In this document: positions 8,255 to 16,188 of the stretch, piece by piece | Layout of the letters: each line of letters begins with the position of its first letter | Position numbering within the stretch: position 1 is the first letter of the stretch | DNA from: Variovorax boronicumulans NBRC 103145 | Lineage (GTDB): Bacteria > Pseudomonadota > Gammaproteobacteria > Burkholderiales > Burkholderiaceae_C | Assembly (NCBI RefSeq): GCF_001591345.1 | Contig: NZ_BCUS01000020.1 | Coordinates: 1 to 64,000 of the forward strand | Reading direction: 5' to 3' | Length of the DNA stretch: 64,000 nucleotides | Made by a program: the position numbers and the translations under genes | The notes under the pieces: generated by a model | Told to the model about the DNA's origin: nothing | Seen by the model: the letters and a program-made list of their open reading frames with translations, nothing else | Databases searched by the model: none

Positions 8255-9139
8255 ATGAAAACCACCATCGAAGAACTGGTCGCCTTCCGCGCCGTGGTGG
8301 ACACCGGCTCGATCACCGCCGCGGCCGACCAGCTGGGCCAGACCGTGTCGGGCATCAGCCGTGCGCTGAGCCGGCTCGAACAGAAGCTCGGCACCACGCT
8401 GATGCGGCGTACCACGCGGCGGCTCGAGCTCACCGAGGAAGGCGCCGCCTTTTTGCAGCGCACGCGCGCCATCCTCGATGCGATCGACGACGCCGAGGAA
8501 CACATGGCCGCGCGCCGCCAGCAGCCGGCCGGCCGGCTGCGCGTGAACGCGGCCTCGCCCTTCATGCTGCACGCCATCGTGCCGCTGGTGCCGGAGTTCC
8601 GACGGCTCTATCCGCAGATCAGCCTGGAGCTCGACACCGACGACCTGCCCATCGACCTGCTGGAGCGGCGCACCGACGTGGCGATCCGCATCGGCCCGCT
8701 GCGCGATTCCACGCTGCACGCGCGCCCGCTCGGCACGCACCGGCTGCGCGTGCTCGCGAGTCCCGCCTACCTCGAGGCCCACGGCAAGCCGCGCAAGGTC
8801 GACGAGCTGGCCGGCCACGCGCTGCTGGGCTTCACGCAGCCCGAGTCGCTCAACCGCTGGCCGCTGCGCGGCGTGCACGGCGACGAATGGACCATCGCGC
8901 CCACCGTCGTCGCGTCCAGCGGCGAGACGCTGCGCCAGCTCGCGCTGGCCGGCGTGGGTATCGTCTGCCTGTCGGACTTCATGACCGCCACCGACCGCGC
9001 CAGCGGCGCGCTGGTGCAGGTGCTGCCCAAGGACACGGTCGACGTGCGCCAGCCCGTCAACGCGGTGTATTACCGCAACACGCAGCTGTCGGCGCGCATC
9101 ACCTCGTTCCTCGATTTCCTGTCGCAGCGCATGGGCTGA
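8255..9139 (+). CDS. LysR-family transcriptional regulator
   Basis: A 294-residue protein with an N-terminal winged helix-turn-helix (TGSITAAADQLGQTVSGISRAL) and a type-2 periplasmic-binding-like effector domain from about residue 90. It belongs to the broad YafC/DmlR-like subgroup judging by the N-terminal ELVAFRAVVDTGS and the PLVPEFRRLYP segment. It follows the SulP gene co-directionally, so an autoregulated transporter-regulator unit is possible, although LysR genes more often lie divergent from their targets. Its stop codon sits in a small hairpin (9133-9148) shared with the convergent GFA gene. Confidence 0.85.
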   Translation: MKTTIEELVAFRAVVDTGSITAAADQLGQTVSGISRALSRLEQKLGTTLMRRTTRRLELTEEGAAFLQRTRAILDAIDDAEEHMAARRQQPAGRLRVNAASPFMLHAIVPLVPEFRRLYPQISLELDTDDLPIDLLERRTDVAIRIGPLRDSTLHARPLGTHRLRVLASPAYLEAHGKPRKVDELAGHALLGFTQPESLNRWPLRGVHGDEWTIAPTVVASSGETLRQLALAGVGIVCLSDFMTATDRASGALVQVLPKDTVDVRQPVNAVYYRNTQLSARITSFLDFLSQRMG

Positions 9140-9141
9140 GT

Positions 9142-9555
9142 TCAGCCCGGCGGCATCCGTTCGAACTTCGGCAGCGCCGGATCGAGGAAGTCCCAGGCGT
9201 GCCCGCGCACCGCGTACGTGACCGCCTGCGGCCGGTAGCGCCCCGGGTCGTCCAGGCTGGCGGCGTGCACGGTGAAGACGCCGGGCATCGCCGCGAAGGT
9301 CATGTACACGGGCGAGCCGCAGGTCGGGCAGAACGCGCGCGTCTTCATGTTGCCGCTGTCGCCCTTGAGGCTCCACAGCGTGGCCGCGCCGGTCTGCTTC
9401 ACCTCGGCGCCCGCGAAGCTGAGGTACGAGCCGTGGCCCGTGCCGCTCTTGTGCTGGCAGTCTAGGCACTGGCAGTCGTTCTGGAACACGGGTTCCCCTG
9501 AGATCTCGTAGCGGATGGCGCCGCACGCGCAACCGCCGGTGTAGGCCGGGTTCAT
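9142..9555 (-). CDS. GFA family (glutathione-dependent formaldehyde-activating-like) protein
   Basis: A 137-residue zinc protein with the GFA/Mss4-like cysteine pattern: G-G-C-A-C-G at the N-terminus, C-Q-C-L-D-C-Q in the middle, and C-P-T-C-G-S-P-V near residue 96. Family members include glutathione:formaldehyde adduct enzymes and many uncharacterised proteins, so the annotation should not be read as proven formaldehyde chemistry. The start at 9555 is supported by an AAAAGGAC Shine-Dalgarno just upstream; a longer frame from 9585 lacks this. It is convergent with the LysR gene. Confidence 0.85.
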   Translation of the reverse strand: MNPAYTGGCACGAIRYEISGEPVFQNDCQCLDCQHKSGTGHGSYLSFAGAEVKQTGAATLWSLKGDSGNMKTRAFCPTCGSPVYMTFAAMPGVFTVHAASLDDPGRYRPQAVTYAVRGHAWDFLDPALPKFERMPPG

Positions 9556-9716
9556 GGTTCTTGTCCTTTTCGAAGTGGCTCTCATGAATCGATGAGCACG
9601 CCGGATGGCGTGACGGCCAATCTAGTTGCACGAGGGCTTTGCAGGGGAGTAACAAGATCGTCGTGAAAAGTCCGGACCGATGCGCGCGTGCGTTCGGCTT
9701 GCCGACCAGAAAAGAA

Positions 9717-9749
9717 AAAGCCCACTCGCCGGCAAGGCAAGTGGGCTTT
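9717..9749 (-). terminator. Rho-independent terminator of the lipoprotein pair
   Basis: AAAGCCCACT (9717-9726) pairs perfectly with AGTGGGCTTT (9740-9749). Read on the minus strand, the stem is followed by a T-rich run (complement of 9707-9716). It lies 22 bases past the stop of the lipoprotein gene at 9771. Confidence 0.85.
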
Positions 9750-9770
9750 GCGCGCCCAGAAAAAGTGCGC

Positions 9771-10355
9771 TTACGGCTTCACCGCAGCCTTGAAGGCTTC
9801 ATCGGCCAACAGGCGCGCCACCAGCTTGCGGTACAGCGCCGTATAGTGATTGACCGCGTCCGGAATGGCGATCGCACCCACGAAGGACGACGGCCAGCTG
9901 TCGTTCTCGACCAGTTCCTTGTCATAGACGGCCGTGCCGCCACGGGTGACCTTGAACCGTGCGCCCAGCGCGCCGGTGCCCTGCGACGCACCGGCGTCGA
10001 CAGTGCTCGTCGTGAGCTCACCGCCGATCACAGTCTTGCTCGCGGGATCGAGCAGCCCGGCCGAACGCAACTCGACGCTCAACGCTTCCTGCAGGTACTT
10101 CGCGAACGAGCTGTCGTACGGCGAGAAGAAGGTGTTGCTCCGGATGCTCAAGCCTTTGTCGTCGCTCTTGGCCTGCGCCGACGACGTGAAATCGGCCACC
10201 GCGACGGGCGCGGTGATCGACGACCTGGCCAGTTGCGTGTTCTCGATCGAGGCCGTGGGCGGGCTGAGCTTGACCTGCGCGCAGCCGGTCAGCAGTGCCA
10301 GAACGCCGGCGCCGGCCAGCAGCGAAAACTTGCGCCAAGTTTGCAGCGACATCAT
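9771..10355 (-). CDS. Putative lipoprotein, function unknown
   Basis: A 194-residue protein with a type II signal peptide: basic start (WRKF), hydrophobic core, then lipobox LLTGC with Cys25 as the lipidation site. The mature part has a FTSSAQAKSD stretch and a mixed alpha/beta pattern that I do not recognise as a characterised family. The ATG at 10355 has an AGGAGAG ribosome site; a neighbouring ATG follows at once (MM). It is the second gene of a two-gene lipoprotein operon with 10400-11026 (44-base gap) and is followed by a clear terminator. Localisation to a membrane leaflet facing the periplasm is the only secure functional inference. Confidence 0.75.
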   Translation of the reverse strand: MMSLQTWRKFSLLAGAGVLALLTGCAQVKLSPPTASIENTQLARSSITAPVAVADFTSSAQAKSDDKGLSIRSNTFFSPYDSSFAKYLQEALSVELRSAGLLDPASKTVIGGELTTSTVDAGASQGTGALGARFKVTRGGTAVYDKELVENDSWPSSFVGAIAIPDAVNHYTALYRKLVARLLADEAFKAAVKP

Positions 10356-10399
10356 TGAACTCTCCTGTTTCTCGTTGGTGTTGAACGTTCGGCCGGCAA

Positions 10400-11026
10400 T
10401 CAGTTGAATGCGGGGTCGCGCGACAGGTCGTTCAGCGCGTTGCCCACGATCTGTCGCGTCATGGTGATGGCCGCATCCTCGAGGGTCTTGGCCTTGGTGG
10501 CATTGCCCGGTGACGCCGAGGCGCCCACGGTGGTGTGGATCGCATGGCGCACGACCTTGACCACGGGCGCCTTGCCCGGCATCACGTAGTTCACGGTGCA
10601 GATGTAGCCGTCGGACACCTGCGAACCTGCCAGGCCGAAGGTCATGCCAGCCACCACGCCCTTGCTGAACGCGTCGTCCTGCACCGGCACGTTGTTGATC
10701 TTGATACCCAGCATCGCGCCGTTGGGCACCGGCTTCTCGCCCGCCGTCGAGAAAAGGCCGCTGGCCTCGACCTGCGATATCACCTGTTTCTTGAGGGCCT
10801 CGGTCGCGCGGCTGTTGGACACACCCTTGGTCTCGAAGTCGAACAGCACCTGCACCGGCGCCGGGGTTGCGGGCTTGACATAGGTCACTGCGTCGATGTC
10901 CTTGAGGGCCCCGTCGACATAGTGGCTTGCACAACCGCCAAGGGTGAGTGCCAGCACGGCACCGAGGAACGCGCCGGACAGGCGCACGCGAGGCTGACGC
11001 ACAGGCGCCGCAACTTGAACCGACAT
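10400..11026 (-). CDS. Putative lipoprotein, function unknown
   Basis: A 208-residue protein with a signal peptide ending in the lipobox LTLGGC (Cys about residue 33). The start at 11026 is set by a GAGGAG site seven bases upstream; a longer frame from 11083 has none. The mature region contains a glycine-rich KGVVAGMTFGLAGSQ stretch and a conserved-looking VSDGYICTVNYV strand. It may belong to a lipoprotein family seen next to other outer-membrane lipoproteins, but I cannot name it. It leads the operon with the lipoprotein at 9771-10355. Confidence 0.7.
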   Translation of the reverse strand: MSVQVAAPVRQPRVRLSGAFLGAVLALTLGGCASHYVDGALKDIDAVTYVKPATPAPVQVLFDFETKGVSNSRATEALKKQVISQVEASGLFSTAGEKPVPNGAMLGIKINNVPVQDDAFSKGVVAGMTFGLAGSQVSDGYICTVNYVMPGKAPVVKVVRHAIHTTVGASASPGNATKAKTLEDAAITMTRQIVGNALNDLSRDPAFN

Positions 11027-11221
11027 GGATTTTTCTCCTCCCGAAACGGGCTTCTTGGTGGTGTTGTCTTCCGTTGTCGCCACGTGCCCCAGTGCGTTGC
11101 AGTGGCAAAAAAGATCGTATCAGAATGTTCTTAATTGCAACTACCTGGCCTGCAGGTGCGGGCGTTGGCGCGGATGATGGAATGCCGCTTTTTTCGGGAA
11201 AATTCTGATCAAGGAAATGCC

Positions 11222-11728
11222 ATGCATGTCGATCTGGTGTCCGAAGCCCAACACGATTCGCTCATCGAGCTGCTGGCCGAACTGCACGCCTTCTACAACG
11301 AAGGCGCGCGCGTGCCGCGCGAGCTGGTGCGCGAACACCTGCTGGGCAATCTCCTGGCGCCCGGCTCGCCGCACCAGCTCGTGGTGGCCTCGACAGACGC
11401 GCACACCGTGGTCGGGCTGGCCGCGATCACCTGGGTCTTCTCGCTGGTCGACTTCGCACCGGAGCAGCGCAGGCACTGCCAGCTCAAGGAGCTCTACGTG
11501 AAGTCGGGCCACCGCAGCGCCGGGGCGGGCCGCGCCCTCATGGCCTGGGTGGCGGCGCGCGCCGTCGCCCAGGGGTGCCACCGCATCGACTGGCCGGTGA
11601 AGGCGACGAATGCGCGGGGCATCGCGTTCTATGAAGGGCTCGGCGCCTTCCAGGTTGCGGAGCGACTGAGCTATCGGTTGCTGGAACCGGCCCTGGGCGA
11701 ACTGGCGGCCTTCACGGCCCCTGCGTGA
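11222..11728 (+). CDS. GNAT-family N-acetyltransferase
   Basis: A 168-residue acetyltransferase. The acetyl-CoA binding motif A is visible as L-Y-V-K-S-G-H-R-S-A-G-A-G-R-A-L-M near residues 95-111, followed by the usual N-A-R-G-I-A-F-Y-E-G-L-G-A motif B near residue 145. Substrate unknown. The start at 11222 has AAGGAA about seven bases upstream. Its last 17 bases overlap the convergent remains of the DUF3299 gene. Nothing next to it suggests a substrate. Confidence 0.85.
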   Translation: MHVDLVSEAQHDSLIELLAELHAFYNEGARVPRELVREHLLGNLLAPGSPHQLVVASTDAHTVVGLAAITWVFSLVDFAPEQRRHCQLKELYVKSGHRSAGAGRALMAWVAARAVAQGCHRIDWPVKATNARGIAFYEGLGAFQVAERLSYRLLEPALGELAAFTAPA

Positions 11729-12279
11729 CCGCCACCCGCTCGACCGCCGCCGACGCGATCTCGTAGCCGCTCACGCCCATGTCGGCCGACGCGTAGCGCG
11801 CCGCTCACGCGCACCGTGTCCATGGCGTGCAGTCCCTTCACGGGCGCGGGCGCGATCACGTGGACGATCTGGTTGGCGGGCGGCGGCGGGGTGTGGATGC
11901 AGGCGCCGAAGTACGGCACCAGCAGGAATTCGCGGATGCCGTCTTGTGTGGCATCGAGCGGCACGACGAAACCCGAGAGCCTGGCGGGCTTGCCGTCGAG
12001 CGCGACGTTGACCGGCGCGTTGTCCCAGACGGCCCGCATCTCGTCGAGCATCTGGATCGCGCGCGGGTCGTTGTCGCGCAGCGCTTCGAGGCTGATGTTG
12101 CGGTAGCGCTGGGTCGGGTCCCACTCCTTGGGCACCAGCGCGTCCCAGGCCATCTCCTGCGCGGCCGGCGCGCTGGCCGCGCCCTGCCCCTGGGCCGCGT
12201 CCGGGCTGCAGGCGGACAGCAGGCTGCCCGCGACCGCCATCAGCAGCACCATTCCCGTGCGACGAACAAAAACACTCAT
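11712..12279 (-). pseudogene. DUF3299 lipoprotein gene broken by a frameshift near 11796
   Basis: The frame from 12279 encodes a lipoprotein (signal ending SLLSAC) with the DUF3299 body (a KEWDPTQRYRN start, G-F-V-V-P-L-D, then L-V-P-Y-F-G-A-C-I-H-T-P-P-P-P). After V-S-G-A the frame fails and runs on into basic nonsense to 11671. A +1 frame restores the expected ending (RYASADMGVSGYEIASAAVE) and stops at 11712. The break lies at GCGCGCTACGCG. Restoring one GCGCT unit, as in GCG-CTG-CGC-TAC, rejoins the frames and gives a 190-residue protein. Either a recent slipped-strand deletion or an assembly error explains it. Confidence 0.8.
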
Positions 12280-12415
12280 GGCCCCGATTGTGCTTGCCGA
12301 AGGTGACACAGCGCTCGGGGCGGGCCGGAAGACCTGCCCTGAAACGAATGGGCACACATGGCAAAAAGGCGGGCGCCGCGCCAGAATGCCGCACCACGAC
12401 CACGAGGAGATCCGC

Positions 12416-12943
12416 ATGGCACCCACAGGATGGCTTGGATTGACGTCACTCGGCACGGTTCACACCGCGATCAGCCTGATCGCCGTGTTCGCAGGCATCT
12501 GGGCCCTGCTGCGCTACAAGGAAATCACCCTGCGCACCGGCCTGGGCCAGGTCTTCGTCTGGACCACGGTGCTGACCTGCCTCACGGGCTTCGGCATCTT
12601 CCAGCACGGCGGTTTCGGCAAGCCCCATGCGCTGGGCATCATCACTTTGGTGGCGCTGGCCGTCGGGGCGCTGGCGGGATACGGACGGCTCGGGGCCAAG
12701 TCGCGCTACATCGAGGCCGTCGCCTATTCGGCGAGCTTTCTCTTCCACTGGATTCCGGCCTTCACGGAGACGCTGACGCGGCTGCCGCTGGGCGCGCCGC
12801 TGCTGCCGAACGCCGAGGCGCCCGAGCTGAAGGCGATCACCGCGGTGCTCGGCGCGCTGTACGTGGTCGGCGTGACGCTGCAGATCAAGCGGCTGCGCGG
12901 CGACAAGCCGGTCAGTCCTGCACCCGCCCGCGCAGGCTCTTGA
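12416..12943 (+). CDS. Small integral membrane protein, function unknown
   Basis: A 175-residue hydrophobic protein with four or five predicted membrane helices (about residues 8-28, 42-60, 68-90, 100-118, 142-158). A GAGGAG site five bases upstream fixes the ATG at 12416. The motif TGFGIFQHGGFGKPHALGI, rich in histidine and glycine between helices, is distinctive and could bind metal or heme, but I do not recognise the family. Its last 32 bases overlap the convergent arfB gene. It is divergent from the DUF3299 remnant across a 136-base gap. Confidence 0.75.
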   Translation: MAPTGWLGLTSLGTVHTAISLIAVFAGIWALLRYKEITLRTGLGQVFVWTTVLTCLTGFGIFQHGGFGKPHALGIITLVALAVGALAGYGRLGAKSRYIEAVAYSASFLFHWIPAFTETLTRLPLGAPLLPNAEAPELKAITAVLGALYVVGVTLQIKRLRGDKPVSPAPARAGS

Positions 12944-13319
12944 TCTGCGAGCGCTGGCTCTTGCCTTCGAGCCGGCGCTGCTTCGAACCGTAGGTGGGCT
13001 TGGTGGCGCGCCGCACGCGCGGCGGCGTGGCCACGCTGTCGATCACCGCCTGCAACCGCGCGAGCGCGTCGGCGCGGTTCATCTCCTGTGTTCGGTGCTG
13101 CTGCGCCTTGAGCACGAACACGCCTTCCTGCGTGATGCGGCTGTCGCGCAGGGCGAGCAGCCGCTCCTTCACATCGGCCGGCAGCGAGCTGGCATGGATG
13201 TCGTAGCGCAGGTGCACCGCGCTCGACACCTTGTTGACGTTCTGCCCGCCCGCACCCTGCGCACGGATGGCGCTGATCTCGACCTCGTCGGGGTCGATCA
13301 GGAGTGGGGGGCGGAGCAT
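12912..13319 (-). CDS. arfB: Alternative ribosome-rescue factor ArfB (YaeJ), peptidyl-tRNA hydrolase
   Basis: A 135-residue release-factor-like protein. The catalytic G-G-Q (residues 24-26, within QGAGGQNVNK) hydrolyses peptidyl-tRNA on stalled ribosomes, and the lysine/arginine-rich C-terminal tail (after about residue 100) is the part that occupies the empty mRNA channel in ArfB. The ATG at 13319 gives the standard N-terminus; longer in-frame starts add an unlikely tail. It lies 16 bases after the thiolase gene and may be read from the same transcript. Convergent with the membrane gene at 12416. Confidence 0.9.
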   Translation of the reverse strand: MLRPPLLIDPDEVEISAIRAQGAGGQNVNKVSSAVHLRYDIHASSLPADVKERLLALRDSRITQEGVFVLKAQQHRTQEMNRADALARLQAVIDSVATPPRVRRATKPTYGSKQRRLEGKSQRSQIKSLRGRVQD

Positions 13320-13335
13320 GCCCGCGAGTGTGCCT

Positions 13336-14520
13336 TCAAACGCGTTCAAACACGGCGGCGATGCCTTGGCCGCCGCCGATGCACATCGTGACGAGCGCAT
13401 AGCGGCCGCCGGTGCGGTGCAGCTCGGCGATGGCCTTCGTCGTGATGATCGCGCCGGTCGCGCCCACCGGATGGCCCAGCGAGATGCCCGAGCCGTTGGG
13501 GTTCACCTTGGCGGGGTCGAAGCCCAGCTCCTTGATGACGGCGCAGGCCTGCGCCGCAAAAGCTTCGTTCGACTCGATCACATCGAAGTCGCTGACCTTC
13601 AGGCCCGTGCGCTCCAGCACCTTGCGCGTGGCCGGCACCGGGCCGATGCCCATGTACGCGGGTTCGACGCCGGCGTGCGCATAGCCCACGAGGCGTGCCA
13701 GCGGCTTCAGGCCCAGCGCCTTCACGCGGCCGCCTTCGGCCAACACCACGGCGGCGGCGCCGTCGTTGATGCCCGAGGCGTTGCCGGCGGTCACGAGGCC
13801 GTCCTTCTTGAACGCGGGCTTCATCTTCGACAGCGTGTCGACGGTGGTGTCGGCGCGCACGTGTTCGTCGGTGTCGAACAGCACGACGCCTTTGCGCGTC
13901 TTCACCTCGACCGGAACGATCTGCTCCTTGAAGCGGCCTGCAGCAATGGCGGCGGCGGCGCGCTGCTGGCTGGTCACGGCCAGTTCGTCCATCTGCTCGC
14001 GCGTGATGCCGTAGCGCGCGGCCACGTTCTCGGCCGTGATGCCCATGTGGATCTTCTCCCACGGGTCGTGCAGGATGCCCAGCATGTAGTCGACCAGCAC
14101 CGCGTCGCCCATGCGCGCGCCGTAGCGGGCCGAGGTGTCGAAGTACGGGCCGCGGCTCATCGATTCGGAGCCGCCGCCGATGGCGATGTCGCAGTCGCCC
14201 AGTGCAATGGCTTGCGCCGCTGACACGATGGCCTGCAGGCCCGAGCCGCACAGGCGGTTCACGTTGAAGGCCGGCGTCTCGATGGGGCAGCCCGCATCGA
14301 TGGCGGCCACGCGGCTCAGGTACGCGTCCTTCACGTCGGTGGGAATCACGTTGCCCATGACCACATGGCCGATGGCGTCGGCGGCCACGCCGCTGCGCTC
14401 GATGGCGGCCTTGACGGCGGTGGTGGCCAGTTGCGTGTTGGGCACGTCCTTGAGCGCGCCGCCGAAGGTGCCGATGGCGGTGCGGGCGGTGCCGACCACG
14501 AAGATGTCGCGTTGGGTCAT
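13336..14520 (-). CDS. Acetyl-CoA C-acyltransferase (thiolase)
   Basis: A 394-residue thiolase. The acylated Cys91 lies in NRLCGSGLQAI, the His motif is GHPVGATGA, and the second Cys is in MCIGGGQG near the C-terminus, so the active site is complete. It cleaves 3-ketoacyl-CoA or condenses two acetyl-CoA. It is third in the minus-strand group after TetR and an enoyl-CoA hydratase/isomerase, 43 bases downstream of the latter. Together with the divergent acyl-CoA synthetase and ABC importer it suggests beta-oxidation of an imported acid. A role in PHB synthesis is an alternative, but no phaB or phaC is near. Confidence 0.9.
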   Translation of the reverse strand: MTQRDIFVVGTARTAIGTFGGALKDVPNTQLATTAVKAAIERSGVAADAIGHVVMGNVIPTDVKDAYLSRVAAIDAGCPIETPAFNVNRLCGSGLQAIVSAAQAIALGDCDIAIGGGSESMSRGPYFDTSARYGARMGDAVLVDYMLGILHDPWEKIHMGITAENVAARYGITREQMDELAVTSQQRAAAAIAAGRFKEQIVPVEVKTRKGVVLFDTDEHVRADTTVDTLSKMKPAFKKDGLVTAGNASGINDGAAAVVLAEGGRVKALGLKPLARLVGYAHAGVEPAYMGIGPVPATRKVLERTGLKVSDFDVIESNEAFAAQACAVIKELGFDPAKVNPNGSGISLGHPVGATGAIITTKAIAELHRTGGRYALVTMCIGGGQGIAAVFERV

Positions 14521-14563
14521 GGGATGGATCTCCTGGATTGAAAAAACGAAAACAAGGAATTCT

Positions 14564-15361
14564 TCAGCGGCCCGTGAAGGCCGCGGGCTTCTTGCCGAAA
14601 AAGGCATCGAGGCCGATGCGGAAATCGGCAGTGGCCGCGCACGACTGGAACGCGGCCGACTCGGCGTCGAGCTGGCTCGCGAGGTCGCGGTCGAGCGAGC
14701 CGCGCATCAGCCGGCGCAGGTGGCCCAGCGCCACGGTCGGGCCCTTGGCCAGCCGCTGCGCGAGGGCCATGGCCTCGGCTTCGAGCTCGGCCGCGGGCAC
14801 CACGCGGTTGATGAGGCCCAGGCGCTCGGCGGCAGCGGTGTCATAGGTGTCGCCGAGCATCGCGATCTCCAGCGCGCGGCGCATGCCGACCAGGCGCGGC
14901 AGCGCCCACGACGCGCCGACGTCGCAGCTGGTGCCGACGTTCACGTAGGCCAGGTTGAAGCGCGTGCCCTCGGCCGCGAGCACGAAGTCGGCCTGCAGCA
15001 TCAGGCTCAGCCCCGCACCGGCCGCCACGCCGTGCACCTGCGCGACCAGCGGCGCGTCCATGGCGTCGAGCACGGTCAGCGCCTCGTGCAGCGGGCCGAT
15101 GAGGTCGGCCGCGCCCTGCTTCGGGTCGGCGCTCAGCACGCCGAGGTCGCCGCCGGCCATGAAGCCCTTGCCCGCGCCGCTCAGCAGCACGGCGCGCACG
15201 CTCCTGTCGGCAGCCAAAGAACGCGCGGCGGCGAGGAAGGCGGTGGCCATCGGCACGTCGATGGCATTGAGCGCGGCCGGCCGGTTGAAGCGCAGCGTGG
15301 CCACCGCGCCTTCGCGGCCCACCAGCAGGGGTGCGGAAGAAGAAGTCTCTTGGGTCGTCAT
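14564..15361 (-). CDS. Enoyl-CoA hydratase/isomerase family protein
   Basis: A 265-residue crotonase-fold protein. The oxyanion-hole segments are present (SGAGKGFMAGGDL near residue 61 and HGVAAGAGLSL near residue 110). The two glutamates of classical hydratases are not seen. Instead an Asp (D147, in TSCDVGASWALPR) sits where PaaG-like isomerases carry their catalytic Asp, so double-bond isomerisation is more likely than hydration. The start overlaps the TetR stop by four bases (ATGA), indicating translational coupling. Its neighbours imply a role in degrading an acyl-CoA. Confidence 0.85.
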   Translation of the reverse strand: MTTQETSSSAPLLVGREGAVATLRFNRPAALNAIDVPMATAFLAAARSLAADRSVRAVLLSGAGKGFMAGGDLGVLSADPKQGAADLIGPLHEALTVLDAMDAPLVAQVHGVAAGAGLSLMLQADFVLAAEGTRFNLAYVNVGTSCDVGASWALPRLVGMRRALEIAMLGDTYDTAAAERLGLINRVVPAAELEAEAMALAQRLAKGPTVALGHLRRLMRGSLDRDLASQLDAESAAFQSCAATADFRIGLDAFFGKKPAAFTGR

Positions 15362-16020
15362 GGGTTCACCTGGGTAGGGGCGCGCTGCAGCACGCCGTTG
15401 AGCAGCAGCTCGATGCCCTGGTCGGCGATCTGGTCGGGCGTGAGGTCGCCGTCGGGGCGGTACCAGCGGCCGATCCAGCTCAGCGCGCCGGCCAGCATGA
15501 AGGCCGCCATCTTCGGGTCGCAGGGCGCGAGCGCGCCTTCGGCCACGCCCTCTTCGATGAGGCGGCGGAAATGCCCGTCGATGCCGGCCTTGAGGCGGCG
15601 CAACTCTTTCTTGAGCGGATCGGGCAGCGGGTCTTCGCCGATGCGGATCACGCACATGCCGAAGTCCTGCGTGACCACGCCCGAGTAGATGCGCATGCAG
15701 GCCTTCAGCTGGTCGATGGCACTGCCGCCCGCGGCGCGCACCTCGCCGATGCCGGTCTGCATGAGGTCCAGCGCCATCTTCACGCACTCGAGCAGGATCT
15801 GGTCCTTGTTCTCGATGTAGTAGTACAGCGTGGGCTTGCTCACGTTGAGCCGCTCGGCAATGTCGTCGAGCGAGGTCGCGTGGAAGCCGCGCTCGTTGAA
15901 GAGCTGGGCGGCCGTGCGCAACACGGCCATGCGCTTGACCTCGCGCTGCTGCGCACGGCGGTCGGCAGGCGCCCACGGAGAGGTTGGCGCTGAAGCTGGA
16001 ACGGCGGAGGAACGGGGCAT
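15358..16020 (-). CDS. TetR-family transcriptional regulator
   Basis: A 220-residue repressor with an N-terminal helix-turn-helix (TSLDDIAERLNVSKPTLYYY, residues about 48-67) and a C-terminal ligand domain resembling acyl-CoA-responsive TetR proteins. It heads the minus-strand enoyl-CoA/thiolase group and is divergent from the Liv-type importer and acyl-CoA synthetase operon. The 168-base gap contains two tandem near-palindromes (16077-16114), a likely binding site. Repression relieved by the pathway's CoA ester is the natural model, by inference. Confidence 0.9.
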   Translation of the reverse strand: MPRSSAVPASAPTSPWAPADRRAQQREVKRMAVLRTAAQLFNERGFHATSLDDIAERLNVSKPTLYYYIENKDQILLECVKMALDLMQTGIGEVRAAGGSAIDQLKACMRIYSGVVTQDFGMCVIRIGEDPLPDPLKKELRRLKAGIDGHFRRLIEEGVAEGALAPCDPKMAAFMLAGALSWIGRWYRPDGDLTPDQIADQGIELLLNGVLQRAPTQVNP

Positions 16021-16076
16021 GGGGTTTGTGCGGGCGGGGAAAGTCCCGATGCCGCGAACTGCGGCGAACACGGACA

Positions 16077-16114
16077 TTACCGGCCAGTAGGAATTTTACG
16101 GGCCAGTAGCATTT
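16077..16114. promoter_or_regulatory. Tandem 19-bp near-palindromic operator (probable TetR site)
   Basis: Two adjoining 19-base units (16077-16095 and 16096-16114) match at about 16 of 19 positions. Each contains the near-palindrome TACnGGCCnGTA. They lie between the divergent TetR gene and the Liv-operon start, where an autoregulating TetR dimer pair would bind. Confidence 0.65.
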
Positions 16115-16188
16115 CGCTGCTGGACACAAACCCTGACCTTGCGGCGCGCCCCTTAGCCATGCCTGACGAGACTCGACGGGATACCTCC

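Noticed and set aside
11671-12456. Single 261-residue protein on the minus strand covering DUF3299
   Set aside because: The first 59 residues precede the real signal peptide and the last part is out of frame; the true product ends in another frame at 11712.
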